Part shown: piece by piece, positions 54,432-64,000 of the stretch | How the letters are laid out: each line of letters begins with the position of its first letter | Numbering within the stretch: position 1 is the stretch's first letter | Assembly: GCA_964030475.1 (NCBI GenBank) | Contig: CAXIPT010000031.1 | Coordinates: 96,190-160,189 of the forward strand | DNA length: 64,000 nt | Direction of reading: 5' to 3' | Source: Tethya wilhelma | Taxonomy: Eukaryota; Porifera; Demospongiae; Tethyida; Tethyidae | Position numbers and translations under genes: made by a program | The notes under the pieces: model-generated | Told to the model about the DNA's origin: nothing | Seen by the model: only the letters and a program-made list of their open reading frames with translations | Database searches by the model: none

Positions 54432-56455
54432 ATGTTTCCTTCTCTAAGAGATAGAGTGTACTCGAGCCGAAGTAGTTTCAGCTGCCGAACACCATCACCA
54501 CTTCCTTATCCGAGTGAACCTTTACGACCTACAATGTATAAGTATTGGAGTGTTACTCAAATGAGTAATGCCTACAGTGCTGTTGTAAAGGACGGACTCA
54601 GTATAAGAAGAGCTGCAATGGAGTATAACGTGCCACGTTCGACGCTTGGTGATAGAGTTTCTGGCAAAGTGATTGATGGCTGCAAGAGTGGCAAGAAGCC
54701 ATATCTCAGTGATTTGGAAGAAGCCGATCTTGTCAAGTTCCTGATGAATGCTGTGTCAGTAGGTTATCCTAAAAGTAGGAGCGAGGTGATAGCCATGGTG
54801 CAACAAGTGTGTGTCTCCCGTGGAGATAGCGTCTGTGTCACTAATGGATGGTGGGAGCGATTCTGCCAGAGACACCCAAATGTCTCTTTGCGTAGTGCAT
54901 CGGTGTTATCAGCCAGCAGAGTTAAAGGTGCCTCAGCCGAACACATCAGTGAATATTTCAGTGTGTTGGAGGACATCATGAGCGAGTACGATATCTACAA
55001 TAAGCCTGGATGTATTTTTAACATGGACGAGACGGGCATGCCCCTTGACCCAAAAGCGTACAAAGCCGTTGCGCCAAAGGGCTCCAAAAACCCTTCTCTT
55101 ATTACATCCGCCCAAGTAACTGTGGTTGGGTGCATCTGTGCAGCGGAATTTGCAATCCCCCCAATGGTAGTGTTCGATCGCAAAACCTTGCATCCCGATA
55201 TGGCTATGGGTGAAGTGCCAGGAACGTTTTATGGTCTCACCGGAAATGGGTGGATGGATCAGGAGCTATTTGAGAACTGGCTTACTTTGCATTTCGTGCG
55301 ATATGCACCTCCTGTGAGACCTTTACTTCTTTTCATTGATGGACATAGTTCACACTACTCTCCACAAGCTGTCCGTTTTGCTTTTGACCACGATGTAGTT
55401 CTTTTCACACTTCCACCAAATACAACACATTTGACTCAGCCCCTTGCTTTGGCCCTTTAAAAGCAGCGTGGAGGAAGGTGTGTCAACAGTTGTTGGGGAG
55501 AATCCAGGGCGAGTGGTCACTCGGATGAGTTTTTCAACTCTATTTGCAGAAGCTTGGAAGCAATCAATGTCAATGCAGAATATTTTGTCTTCGTTCCGGG
55601 TCACAGGAATTTTTCCTGTTGATAAGAGTAAGCTGCTACCACAAGAGGATGCTCAGCCCTCAGAGCCAGCTTTCATCCCTCTCCATACAGCTACACCTCG
55701 AAAGAGAGAGAGAAGCAGACAGCCATCCACACCGTCATTCTCTAGGTCGGAGATGGAGTCCTTCCTTATGTCAGAGCAAGATGATGAGAGGTACAGAGTG
55801 TGCTCAAAGATGTATGAGGCTGAAGTTGTTGGACAAACCCTTCCAGCATCTCCCTCACTTGAAGATTCGTATTTGTTGACACCCAATAATGGTCGATCAA
55901 GGTCTGTTGTAACTATATTGCCAAGAGCATGCAGTGGCATTCAGCACATGTTCAAACTTCCCAAACCACTGACTCGAACTAGTGTCAAAGATCAACAGCC
56001 AAAGACCTCTGGATCCAGTCGAGTGCTCACAAGTGCCGAAAACCTTCAAATCATTGAAGAAAAGGCAAGAAAGAAGAAGGAAGCCCAAGAGGAGAAGGAA
56101 TTGCGGAAGGCTAAAAGAGAGCAGAAGCAGCTTGAGAAGAAACTGATGAAGATTGAAAAGGAGCAGAAGATTGGAAAAGTTGGAAAAGAGCAGAAGAAAA
56201 AGCCGATCAGTAGGCATGGTAAGTTTATTACCTTCCCAAATTCGATGTTTTTGGGGGTGCATAGTTGCATGGGTGGTAGAGGAGGGTAGTATTACACTTG
56301 GCTGTCCTCTAACTGTTCATCCTTTTAGGCCTATAGTATGTCATGCATGTATTACTTATGTGGTCTCATAATAATTGATGTGTGCTGGTTTGGCAGATAC
56401 CGATGTTTCAACAAATGTGTCCAGCTTCTTATCATCACTGGAGTTGTCTGGTTAG
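54432..56455 (+). CDS. pogo-like (Tc1/mariner superfamily) transposase
   Basis: Start at MFPSLRDRV; an upstream extension reads through a GT-rich run and is less likely. A psq-type helix-turn-helix (SIRRAAMEYNVPRSTLGDRV) and a CENP-B-like second DNA-binding part (WWERFCQRHPNVSLR) precede the DDE core with FNMDETGMP (Asp about residue 199) and LLFIDGHSSHYSP (Asp about 303). The third acid falls in NTTHLTQPL, where the sequence shifts frame near 55447 and again near 55495; FGPLKAAWRKVCQQ and GENPGRVVTR are on either side. The second part (to 56218) has ILSSFRVTGIFPVDK and a Lys/Glu coiled coil. A GTAAGT donor at 56219 (phase 1) leads to an exon at 56397 that either stops at 56455 or leaves by GTTAGT at 56451. 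Confidence 0.85.
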
Positions 56456-57033
56456 TTGCAATAAGCGTAGCTAATGCTTGGCGTGTCACGTGACTCAAGA
56501 GTTACAATAATCGTTTATCCATGCAAGCTGGATATCTGAGTGTCACATGTCAAGCTGCAGTGCTGTAGGCCTATACAATCACATATTACTGACATCCACG
56601 TAGCTGCTTGACTCTGCCATGCACGCAAATCTCTGTCACAATGCCTTGTCTACGATTTTGCACCTTATGTAACACTGACACCTTTGACCTTTGAATCATC
56701 ACATTACGCCACTACTGGGTATGAGGCTATTCCTTGACTTGCATATTCCTAATAATGCACACTTCACATGGGTGTATGCGGTGATAATGATCCAGTTGTA
56801 CTTAGAAATGAAGAAACTGAACAGTAGCTTTTGCCATCACAAGCTGGCTTCCTGAGAGCTCGGCTAACTGTCTACAAAGACAATTGCAAGAGGCTTAACA
56901 GAAATTTAAAGGCTGAAATGGTTATTGTACCTCTCACAGTGTGATATGCCAAGCTTGCAGCTGTATGCATATTATGTTATATACATGTGCTATTGTAGCA
57001 ATATAAAAAATAATTTAATTTTGGACTCCACAG

Positions 57034-57839
57034 ACATGTGGGACCAATACAATGGCTCTGTTGCTCCCTCCCCTTTTCCTCCTGAATTGCAATCATGGAT
57101 TGGTCATCTTGGTCTCTCTGATGCGGACAAGCACATTCTTTTGAGTGGAGGTTGGTTGAATGCCAATATAGTTGGAGCTGCAATGATGATTCTGAAAGCT
57201 GAGTTCCCGGACCAGAATGGTCTTCAGGATACCTGCACCCTTGGTTATCAGTACAAGTGGGAATCAAACCCTGAGAGCTTCGTTCAGATTCTTTTTGTCT
57301 GCAAAAACCACTGGGTATGTGTGAGCAACAGGTTTTGTGCTCACACATACTCAGTCGAGTATTTCGATTCTCTTGTCGCTGTACCCGAAGCTAAAGGTGA
57401 CATTGCTCGCCAAATTTCGATCATTCTTGCAACCAACAATCCCACCTTCGATATTGATGTCATAAATGTTCAGCAACAAGAAGGATCTAACGATTGTGGC
57501 CTTTTTGCTATCGCATATGCTTTTGATCTTTGCTCTGGAGTCGATCCCTTTGAGTCGGAGTATAAGCAGGAAGCAATGCGAGATCACCTTCACTCTTGTT
57601 TTGAAAATAATGAAGCTAAGCCTTTCCCAGCTGTTCGGAAACAATCTCTGGTACCAAAAAGACGAGTCCTTGTAACTAGAACTGTAGAAGTTCATTGTAA
57701 TTGCCGACAAATTGACAGAGGCACCTACATGGCTGCTTGTGATCAGTGTTTTACATGGTATCACGATGAGTGTGAAGATATTCCACCTGAAATATTTGAG
57801 GATGAAGACCTGCAATGGCTCTGCTCTTTGTGTAAGTAA
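57034..57839 (+). CDS. Ulp1/C48 cysteine protease with C-terminal PHD finger
   Basis: An exon preceded by TTTGGACTCCACAG starts in phase 1. From MWDQYNG it encodes an N-terminal part (LQSWIGHLGLSDADKHILLS), then the Ulp1 protease core: NHWVCVSN (His about residue 92), VEYFDSL (Asp about 111), INVQQQEGSNDCGLFAIAYA (Gln and Cys about 154). All catalytic residues are present. The C-terminal VHCNCRQIDRG, ACDQCFTWYHDEC and WLCSLC form a C4HC3 PHD finger, complete at the final TGT AAG TAA. Ulp1 proteases remove SUMO-like modifiers, and PHD fingers bind histone tails. The exon's phase matches the donors at 56219 and 56451, so it may be the 3' part of the same gene as the transposase. If separate, the first exon is unknown. 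Confidence 0.85.
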
Positions 57840-58034
57840 GCAGGTGCACATATATTGATTATGTACAATGCATAAGTGTTGAAATACATGTAGGTTGCCA
57901 GTCATCCACTTCTGAAGGAATGTTCGTTTCTCAAGGTGGCTTGTGTGTGTGTGTGTGTGTGTGTGTGTAAGTGTGTGTGTGTGTGTGTGTGTAAGTGTGT
58001 GTGTGTGTGTTAAATCTGATCTTTATGCATACAG

Positions 58035-58209
58035 ACTCTGAGATGAGCTCAGTGGTTCCTCGACAGTTTTGTGGTGTGAAGAAGTCTCCAGACTCTGAGA
58101 TGAGCTCAGTGATTCCTCGACCAACTCGTGGTGTGAAGAAGTCTCCAGACTCTGAGATGAGCTCAGTGGTTCCTCTACAGACTCGTGGTGTGAAGAAGCC
58201 CCCTTGTGA

Positions 58210-58248
<39 letters not shown>

Positions 58249-58353
58249 TGTGTGTGTGTGTGTGTGTGTGTGTTAAATCTGATCTTCATGCATACAGACT
58301 CTGAGACGAGCTCAGTGATTCCTCGACAGACTCGTGGTATGAAGAAGCCTCCT

Positions 58354-58389
<36 letters not shown>

Positions 58390-58475
58390 AAATCTGATCT
58401 TTATGCATACAGACTGTGAGACGAGCTCAGTGGTTCCTCGACAGACTCGTGGTGTGAAGAAGCTTCCTTGTGAGG

Positions 58476-58517
<42 letters not shown>

Positions 58518-59109
58518 GTGCGTGTAAATCTGATCTTTATGCATACAGACTGTGAGACGAGCTCAGTGATTCCTCGACCAACTCGTGGTATGAAGAAGTC
58601 TCCAGACTCTGAGATGATCTCAGTGATTCCTCGACAGACTCGTGGTGTGAAGAAGCCCCCTTGTGAAGGTGTGTGTGTGTATGTGTGTGTGTGTGTGTTA
58701 AATCTGATCTTTATGCATACAGACTCTCAGTGATTCCTTGACAGACTCGTGGTGTGAAGAAGTTTCCAGACCCTCAGACGAGCTCAGTGATTCCTCGACA
58801 GACTCGTGGTGTGAAGAAGTCTCCAGACCCTCAGACGTTCTTCGACAGACTCGTAGTGTGAAGAAGCCCCTTTGTGAAGGTGTGTGTAAGTGTGTGTGTG
58901 TGTGTATTAAATCTGATCTTTATGCATACAGACTCTGAGACGAGCTCAGTGATTCCTCGACCAACTCGTGGTGTGAAGAAGTCTCCAGACTCTGAGATGA
59001 GCTCAGTGATTCCTCGACAGACTCGTGGTGTGAAGAAGTCTCCAGACCCTCAGACGAGCTCAGTGGTTCTTCGACAGACTCGTGGTGTGAAGAAGCCCCT
59101 TTGTGAAGG
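58035..59109 (+). repeat. Array of 57-bp-unit mini-exons with (GT)n introns, arm 1
   Basis: Each block starts after ATCTTTATGCATACAG and contains one to three units encoding 19 residues of type SEMSSVIPRQTRGVKKSPD. The last unit ends KKPPCEG or KKPLCEG, before GTGTGTGTG. The block at 58035-58211 is 177 bp, phase 1 at both ends. Later blocks begin near 58298, 58413, 58549, 58725 and 58932. The unit is unknown to me. Whether it is translated is not shown; the regular acceptor and donor contexts and preserved frame suggest exons. Confidence 0.7.
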
Positions 59110-59154
59110 TATGTGGTTGTTTTGTAAGAAGTATATAAAAAAATATTATTTTAC

Positions 59155-59316
59155 CTGAGCATTGTACTCCATTTCCTGTAAAACCATTGATACATCTACA
59201 TTCAAACCCTTCCAAAGTATTGGTACATGAAGCAATTCGAGGTCCACTGGTATAAAGCCGAGCACAATTATCAGTCCCTGATGCACACTCATCAATATCA
59301 GTTGAAAACGTTGATT
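59155..59316 (-). CDS. Single calcium-binding EGF-like exon
   Basis: On the - strand a CTTTCAG acceptor is followed by 162 bp encoding STFSTDIDECASGTDN, then CARLYTSGPRIASCTNTLEG and FECRCINGFTGNGVQCS, and a CTCAG/GTAAAA donor. DIDEC and the six-Cys spacing define a cbEGF domain. The exon is phase 1 at both ends, the usual state for EGF exons. No neighbouring EGF exons are visible, and an n at 59385 lies just upstream. It is probably a fragment of a host extracellular protein gene isolated by the rearrangement here. Confidence 0.7.
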
Positions 59317-59577
59317 CTGAAAGCCAAAAAAGTCCAGCCTCAATCCAAAAATGAGTTTTGACCAAATCAATATGATCATCATACNCAGAGATGCCAAACT
59401 TAGAATGATTTATAGAGTGAGATCGGTCCAAGAAATGCGTGAGAATCGGCCTAAACGCGTGAGACTAGCTATCTTATTACACCTGAATGATATTTCTAGC
59501 TAATATTCAACTTTATGGTGTTTTTTTAGCTTAAAACAGGTGAATATAGTTTATTGTAACTGTAATTATTTAGAGTA

Positions 59578-59998
59578 AGTGACCAGTATTCAGCCACCAG
59601 CAATATTCGGACGCCAATAACAGGAGAACTGTAGCAGCTATGGACTTGCAAGTTGCACTGATGAATTCCTCGTCAAAAACTGGTCCAGGGTAGTCAATGA
59701 AGAACCACACTCACTTTGTTGTTTGGCTTCCACGACGTAATATCTAGTATGTCTGGAATTTGCATAAATCAGCTAGAATAATCGTTGATCGGACAACGAG
59801 CTGTAACTTCTTAATGGTTTAAGCTAGAGATGTGGAACCAACGCCAAAATGTTGCTCTATCCTTGCTCTCTTTGCTCCATGAGTTTTGGCAGATGACCAT
59901 ATAACAGTTGTGATCACTGAGCGCTTCAATGAAGGTACCCACACACATCTATGTACGGACACAAAGCCAAAGACAAAGGGTGGGGCTCCAACGCGCAT
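59578..59998. repeat. Repeat A, copy 2
   Basis: Direct copy of 53675-54115; see there. It lies between the EGF exon and the inverted mini-exon array. Confidence 0.8.
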
Positions 59999-60159
59999 GC
60001 GCACCATTATAGCACATACTTGAGTCTGCAGAAATAGAACACAACAGCAATACACATCCATCTGTGGAACGTTAACACTAACAAAATAATGTGAATTCGA
60101 GATCATTCAAAAAAAGATATTTTCACTGAAGGCAACTCCGCCTGGTGGACCCCATCTCA

Positions 60160-60862
60160 GAGTCTACAAAATGTACACACTGCAGGTAAACAAACACACA
60201 TACACACACACACCTACACACCTTCACAAGGGGGCTTCTTCACACCACGAGTCTGTCGAGGAATCACTGAGCGGTCTGGAGACTTCTTCACACCACGAGT
60301 TGGTCGAGGAATAACTGAGCTTGTCTCAGAGTCTATATACATAAAGATTTAACACACACACACACACACACACGTACCTTCACAAGGGGGCTTCTTCACA
60401 CCACAAGTCTGTCGAGGAATCACTAAGCTCGTCTCGGGGTTTGAAGACTTCTTCACACCACGAGTCTGTCGAGGAATCACTGAGCTTGTCTGAGGGTCTG
60501 GAGACTTCTTCATACCACAAGTCTGTCGAGGAATCACTGAGCTCGTCTCAGAGTCTGTATGCATAAAGATCAGATTTAATACACACAAACACACACACAC
60601 ACACCTTCACAAAGGGGCTTCTTCACACCACGAGTCTGTCGAGGAATCACTGAGCTCATCTCAGAGTCTGGAGACTTCTTCATACCACGAGTCTGTCGAG
60701 GAACCACTGAGCTCATCTCAGAGTCTGGAGACTTCTTCACACCACTAGTCTGTCGAGGAACCACTAAGCTCGTCTCAGAGTTTGAAGACTTCTTCACACC
60801 ACGAGTCTGTCGAGGAATCACTGAGCTCGTCTCAGAGTCTGTATGCATAAAGATCAGATTTA

Positions 60863-60899
<37 letters not shown>

Positions 60900-60940
60900 C
60901 AGACACACACACACACACGCACACACACACACACCCACAT
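60160..60940 (-). repeat. Mini-exon array, inverted part without counterpart in arm 1
   Basis: Same 57-bp units and (CA)n spacers as arm 1 but on the - strand, with some units reading SSNSETSLVVPRQTSGVKKS. It continues arm 2 toward lower coordinates. Confidence 0.7.
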
Positions 60941-60944
60941 ACCT

Positions 60945-61533
60945 TCACAAAGGGGCTTCTTCACACCACGAGTCTGTCGAAGAACCACTGAGCTCGTCTG
61001 AGGGTCTGGAGACTTCTTCACACCACGAGTCTGTCGAGGAATCACTGAGCTCATCTCAGAGTCTGGAGACTTCTTCACACCACGAGTTGGTCGAGGAATC
61101 ACTGAGCTCGTCTCAGAGTCTGTATGCATAAAGATCAGATTTAATACACACACACACACACTTACACACACCTTCACAAAGGGGCTTCTTCACACTACGA
61201 GTCTGTCGAAGAACGTCTGAGGGTCTGGAGACTTCTTCACACCACGAGTCTGTCGAGGAATCACTGAGCTCGTCTGAGGGTCTGGAAACTTCTTCACACC
61301 ACGAGTCTGTCAAGGAATCACTGAGAGTCTGTATGCATAAAGATCAGATTTAACACACACACACACACATACACACACACACCTTCACAAGGGGGCTTCT
61401 TCACACCACGAGTCTGTCGAGGAATCACTGAGATCATCTCAGAGTCTGGAGACTTCTTCATACCACGAGTTGGTCGAGGAATCACTGAGCTCGTCTCACA
61501 GTCTGTATGCATAAAGATCAGATTTACACGCAC

Positions 61534-61565
<32 letters not shown>
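60945..61565 (-). repeat. Mini-exon array, arm 2 (inverted copy of about 58475-59117)
   Basis: By eye almost identical to arm 1 in reverse complement, including the irregular unit ending DPQTFFDRLVV-type frame and the final GAAGGTATGTGG. It ends at the n at 61566, so the true extent is unknown. Confidence 0.75.
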
Positions 61566-61566
61566 N

Positions 61567-62377
61567 TAGGACCCATACCTGGCCAGGAATTTATGGTGGG
61601 TACCATTTCATGCTATCAATCTACCATAATAGACCCGTTGCACGTGACGTCACAGGTCACTTCACATAAAAAAAAAATCAGCCATCTTGGAGGACAACTT
61701 TGTACAGCGAGTATGCAAAGATATCAAAGAATCGCTCTTGTTGCTCTTAGCCCAGTCTGTTGTAACTTCTAACTTAGAAATTTAGTATAGGCTAATAGTT
61801 GGACAAAACATGCTGAAAAATCGGAACTTTTGCAGCAGCTGCTACGAATATTATAATACAACTGCCCATCTCTTGTCCTCCAATGGGCGGGGCTTATCTC
61901 CGTATACTTGAAATTTTCTCCGTAAATTTTTTGTAATTTTATTTTTTGAGCATGTGATGCTTGTACGTGCAACAGGTCTATAGCCGGAAAATTTGGTGGA
62001 TTGAGCAAACTTTGAATTTGGCAGATTTTAATTTGGCGGAGCAAGCCAGCTACGGTGATTTGTACATGCACGATAAGTGTACGTACAGTATATATGGATA
62101 CATATATACTCGCATGCACTAAATATTGACAAATTTTAATTTGATGGTATATACTAACCGCCAATCTGCAAATTTAGTTTCCTGCCAAGTTTTCCGGTAC
62201 AGTACAGGAGACTGAACTACAGATCAGAAGTACATGTATATAGGTAAGGTAAAAAATGTGTGCTCAGTGTCTATACCGTATAGCCGAAGAGTAATTGGCA
62301 TGCAAATTCAACCAAAATGTTAGTGCCAAAATAGTCAGACTTTTTCTAAGATTGTTGATGCATGCTCTTCAAAGCTA
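61567..62377. other. Noncoding sequence
   Basis: AT-rich, with a few imperfect words such as GGTGGATTGAGCAAACTTTG. I see no gene, TIR or tandem repeat that I can support. Confidence 0.5.
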
Positions 62378-62990
62378 GCCTCGTTCCTAACCTCCTCCCT
62401 TGTGATTTTTTCTTTGAAAATAGGGAGAGCCTGGTATAGTACACTTTATCATGTGAGTGATGCAAGGTAGATGTGAAGGTAGACGTGGCCTACGTCAGTA
62501 ATTTTTTCTCTCCCATGCATCATCTTTATGCATCTGTAAACATGTGTTATGTGGTTTACAACCTGTGGTTAGTGTAATTGCATTCCAAACCTAGGCTAGT
62601 ATGCTGTGTTACTAAAGATGCTTATGGTAGGCCAGCCTGAATCAGCCGAGGGGAGTACCCTCACATATACCATACTGTACCCTTGTATGTGTAATTCGAG
62701 AGGAAGGTTTGTAGGTAAACATTAAAAGCCACGGTGCCCAGCCAGGCCTTTACAGTGTGGATGCCCTTAATTTTTCGTCTATATTGATCACTCATTTTTA
62801 CTTGTCCTCTCTGTAGATTTTAGTGTCAGATGTTTGCCGAGTTTTTTTGTACCAATAATCACTTTGGATGCTGTTCACAGCTAGCCTTGTTCCCAGGCTC
62901 CTCCTTATTAATCCTGGTACATTTTATTGTGTGAGTGACGCAAGGTAGATTGGCCTACGTCAGCAAAATTTTTGTTCATCGTCTCAGCTC
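62378..62990. repeat. Pair of direct repeats (AGCCTCGTTCC type)
   Basis: About 62378-62530 and 62880-62990 share AGCCTCGTTCCTAACCTCCT-like starts, GTGAGTGATGCAAGGTAGAT and GGCCTACGTCAG. An inverted AGCCTGGGAATGAGG lies at about 63208. Probably two copies of one short mobile element related to that at 47552. Confidence 0.5.
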
Positions 62991-63235
62991 ACATGCACCC
63001 TCATTGTTATAATGTTTATTAAGTGTTGTTCTTTTTCATTTCTTGCATGAGCCCTCTGCAGCAGGAAATCTACAGTTCACAGTAACTTATAGATGTAATT
63101 GCTCATAAATAAATTAAAACATGTCATTGATCCATAATATTGCATTATTCACATGATAAATTGTACCATGCCTTTCCCTCACTGACTCACTGACTGAGAG
63201 GGGAAAGCCTGGGAATGAGGTGACTGTGCGTCTAT

Positions 63236-63760
63236 CATACGTACGGTAGTACGTATAGTAGGAATGGGCCGAATGTCCCATAGACACAATACAAAATGTT
63301 TATGATCATAAAAATCAAGCCAAACAAAATTGAGTTTTAAAACTTACTCAGAGGCTCTCACTGACAGATTATCAACTGCATGCAAGGCCTAAAACTCACA
63401 GAAACTTTTCTCTGCACTCGTAGAGAGAGCTGGTGGGAAGCCACCATAGTGCCATTTTTGTTCTGCTAATGTACGTACTTACGTACGTACTTACTTCTTA
63501 ACTGACTTACTTGAAAAGCATTTCCAGAGAACCAGAATGCGTTGAGCCAACTTTGACAGCACAAAGTAAGTTCTTTTCATAGGTACTACATTCCTTGATA
63601 CTCGTTTTCATCACAAATAAGCCTAAACAAAAACTAGAAAGCTTTGAAACTGAGAGTATAAATTCATGTACTTCAATGTAGCCATCTTCTTTTTAGAGTT
63701 CAAAGGTCATTGATTATCCACGTGGCATTTAATGCGCATGCGCATTAGCTACCCTAGCAG
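63236..63760. repeat. Dispersed repeat, copy 2 (see 9247)
   Basis: CGTACGGTAGTACGTATAGTA, GGGCCGAATGTCCCATAG and TTAACTGACTTACTTGAAAA in the same order as at 9247-9760. After it, a short ATAGATAAT inverted pair (63777-63830) and unremarkable sequence run to the window end. Confidence 0.55.
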
Positions 63761-64000
63761 GCAATGTAGCTTCCACCATAGATAATATAGACTACATATT
63801 ATCTATGCTTCCACCATAGATAATAGAGTGGGAGTAGGGATTAGAAACGCTGCGCTCGTGTGTTACGTGCCACGGTCACATGACTCTTTCGTGACGTCAC
63901 TGAAAGCCCGCGCGCTAGCGCGCCCTCGTGCAGCAGCTGCTGTACTGTTGATTGCACTTCCCTTCGAATCACGTAAAAGCGGAGCGTGGACGTACGTGCG

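Noticed and set aside
58216..58555. Frames of Cys/Val-rich VCVCVC protein over GT runs
   Set aside because: They are translations of the (GT)n microsatellite spacers, which I interpret as introns.
1..64000. CRISPR array, bacterial operon or tRNA/rRNA gene
   Set aside because: No regularly spaced identical short repeats with unique spacers, no ribosome binding sites, and introns are present. No rRNA- or tRNA-like sequence was found by eye.

Overview
This is a eukaryotic, almost certainly animal, window. Introns are short (about 60-75 bp in the best models) and GT-AG, coding density is low, and most of the sequence is transposable elements in several layers. My best guess is a sponge (demosponge): AT-rich sequence full of GCATGCAT/AGCTAGC words, and COR-like and Death-like domain fragments. 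The species is an inference. Single n characters at 3833, 16840, 24059, 44114, 45701, 59385 and 61566 look like gap placeholders, so contiguity across them is uncertain.

Layout. 0.2-0.9 kb: decayed OTU cysteine-protease gene. 2.0-2.9 kb: a compact four-exon candidate gene with a TATA box, coding for a mixed-charge, Gly/Asn/Asp and Arg-Gly low-complexity protein. 3-9.7 kb: copies of an abundant fold-back repeat (here 'family C'), a MITE, minisatellites and a solo LTR. 10-16 kb: a decayed Helitron (Rep HUH plus PIF1 helicase). 17.2-21.9 kb: element E1, with a HECT ubiquitin-ligase domain on + and an rve/DDE transposase on -, bounded by inverted minisatellites. 22-23 kb: COR-like and Death-like exons. 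24.2-27.9 kb: element E2, a damaged second copy of E1 without HECT, interrupted by two other elements. 28.4-33.7 kb: a Ty3/gypsy retrotransposon on - with integrase upstream of reverse transcriptase (Gmr1-type order) and a SCAN-like capsid, inserted in a family C hairpin. 33.9-38.1 kb: more family C copies, one holding two nested TIR elements. 38.2-42.6 kb: a nearly intact ISL2EU-type transposon (SAP-SWIM-YqaJ nuclease on +, THAP-DDE transposase on -) inside another family C copy. 43.6-46.8 kb: palindromic MITE, gypsy integrase fragment, and a decayed transposon gene with an SDSCGGQN-like motif. 47.5-53 kb: two SINE-like copies, two family C copies and a MITE built on GGTCAACGGTCAA. 54.2-57.8 kb: a pogo-like transposase gene followed, in compatible splice phase, by a Ulp1/C48 protease-PHD finger region. 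58.0-61.6 kb: arrays of near-identical phase-1 mini-exons separated by (GT)n introns, in two inverted arms, with a stray cbEGF exon between them. 61.6-64 kb: noncoding repeats.

How the parts relate. Several elements carry a second gene that could act on proteins or DNA besides the transposase: HECT ligase in E1, Ulp1-PHD with the pogo-like transposase, YqaJ nuclease in the ISL2EU element. The window also contains its own empty-site controls (E1 against E2, intact hairpins against the interrupted one, and family C around the ISL2EU element). These let several insertion boundaries and target-site duplications be read directly.
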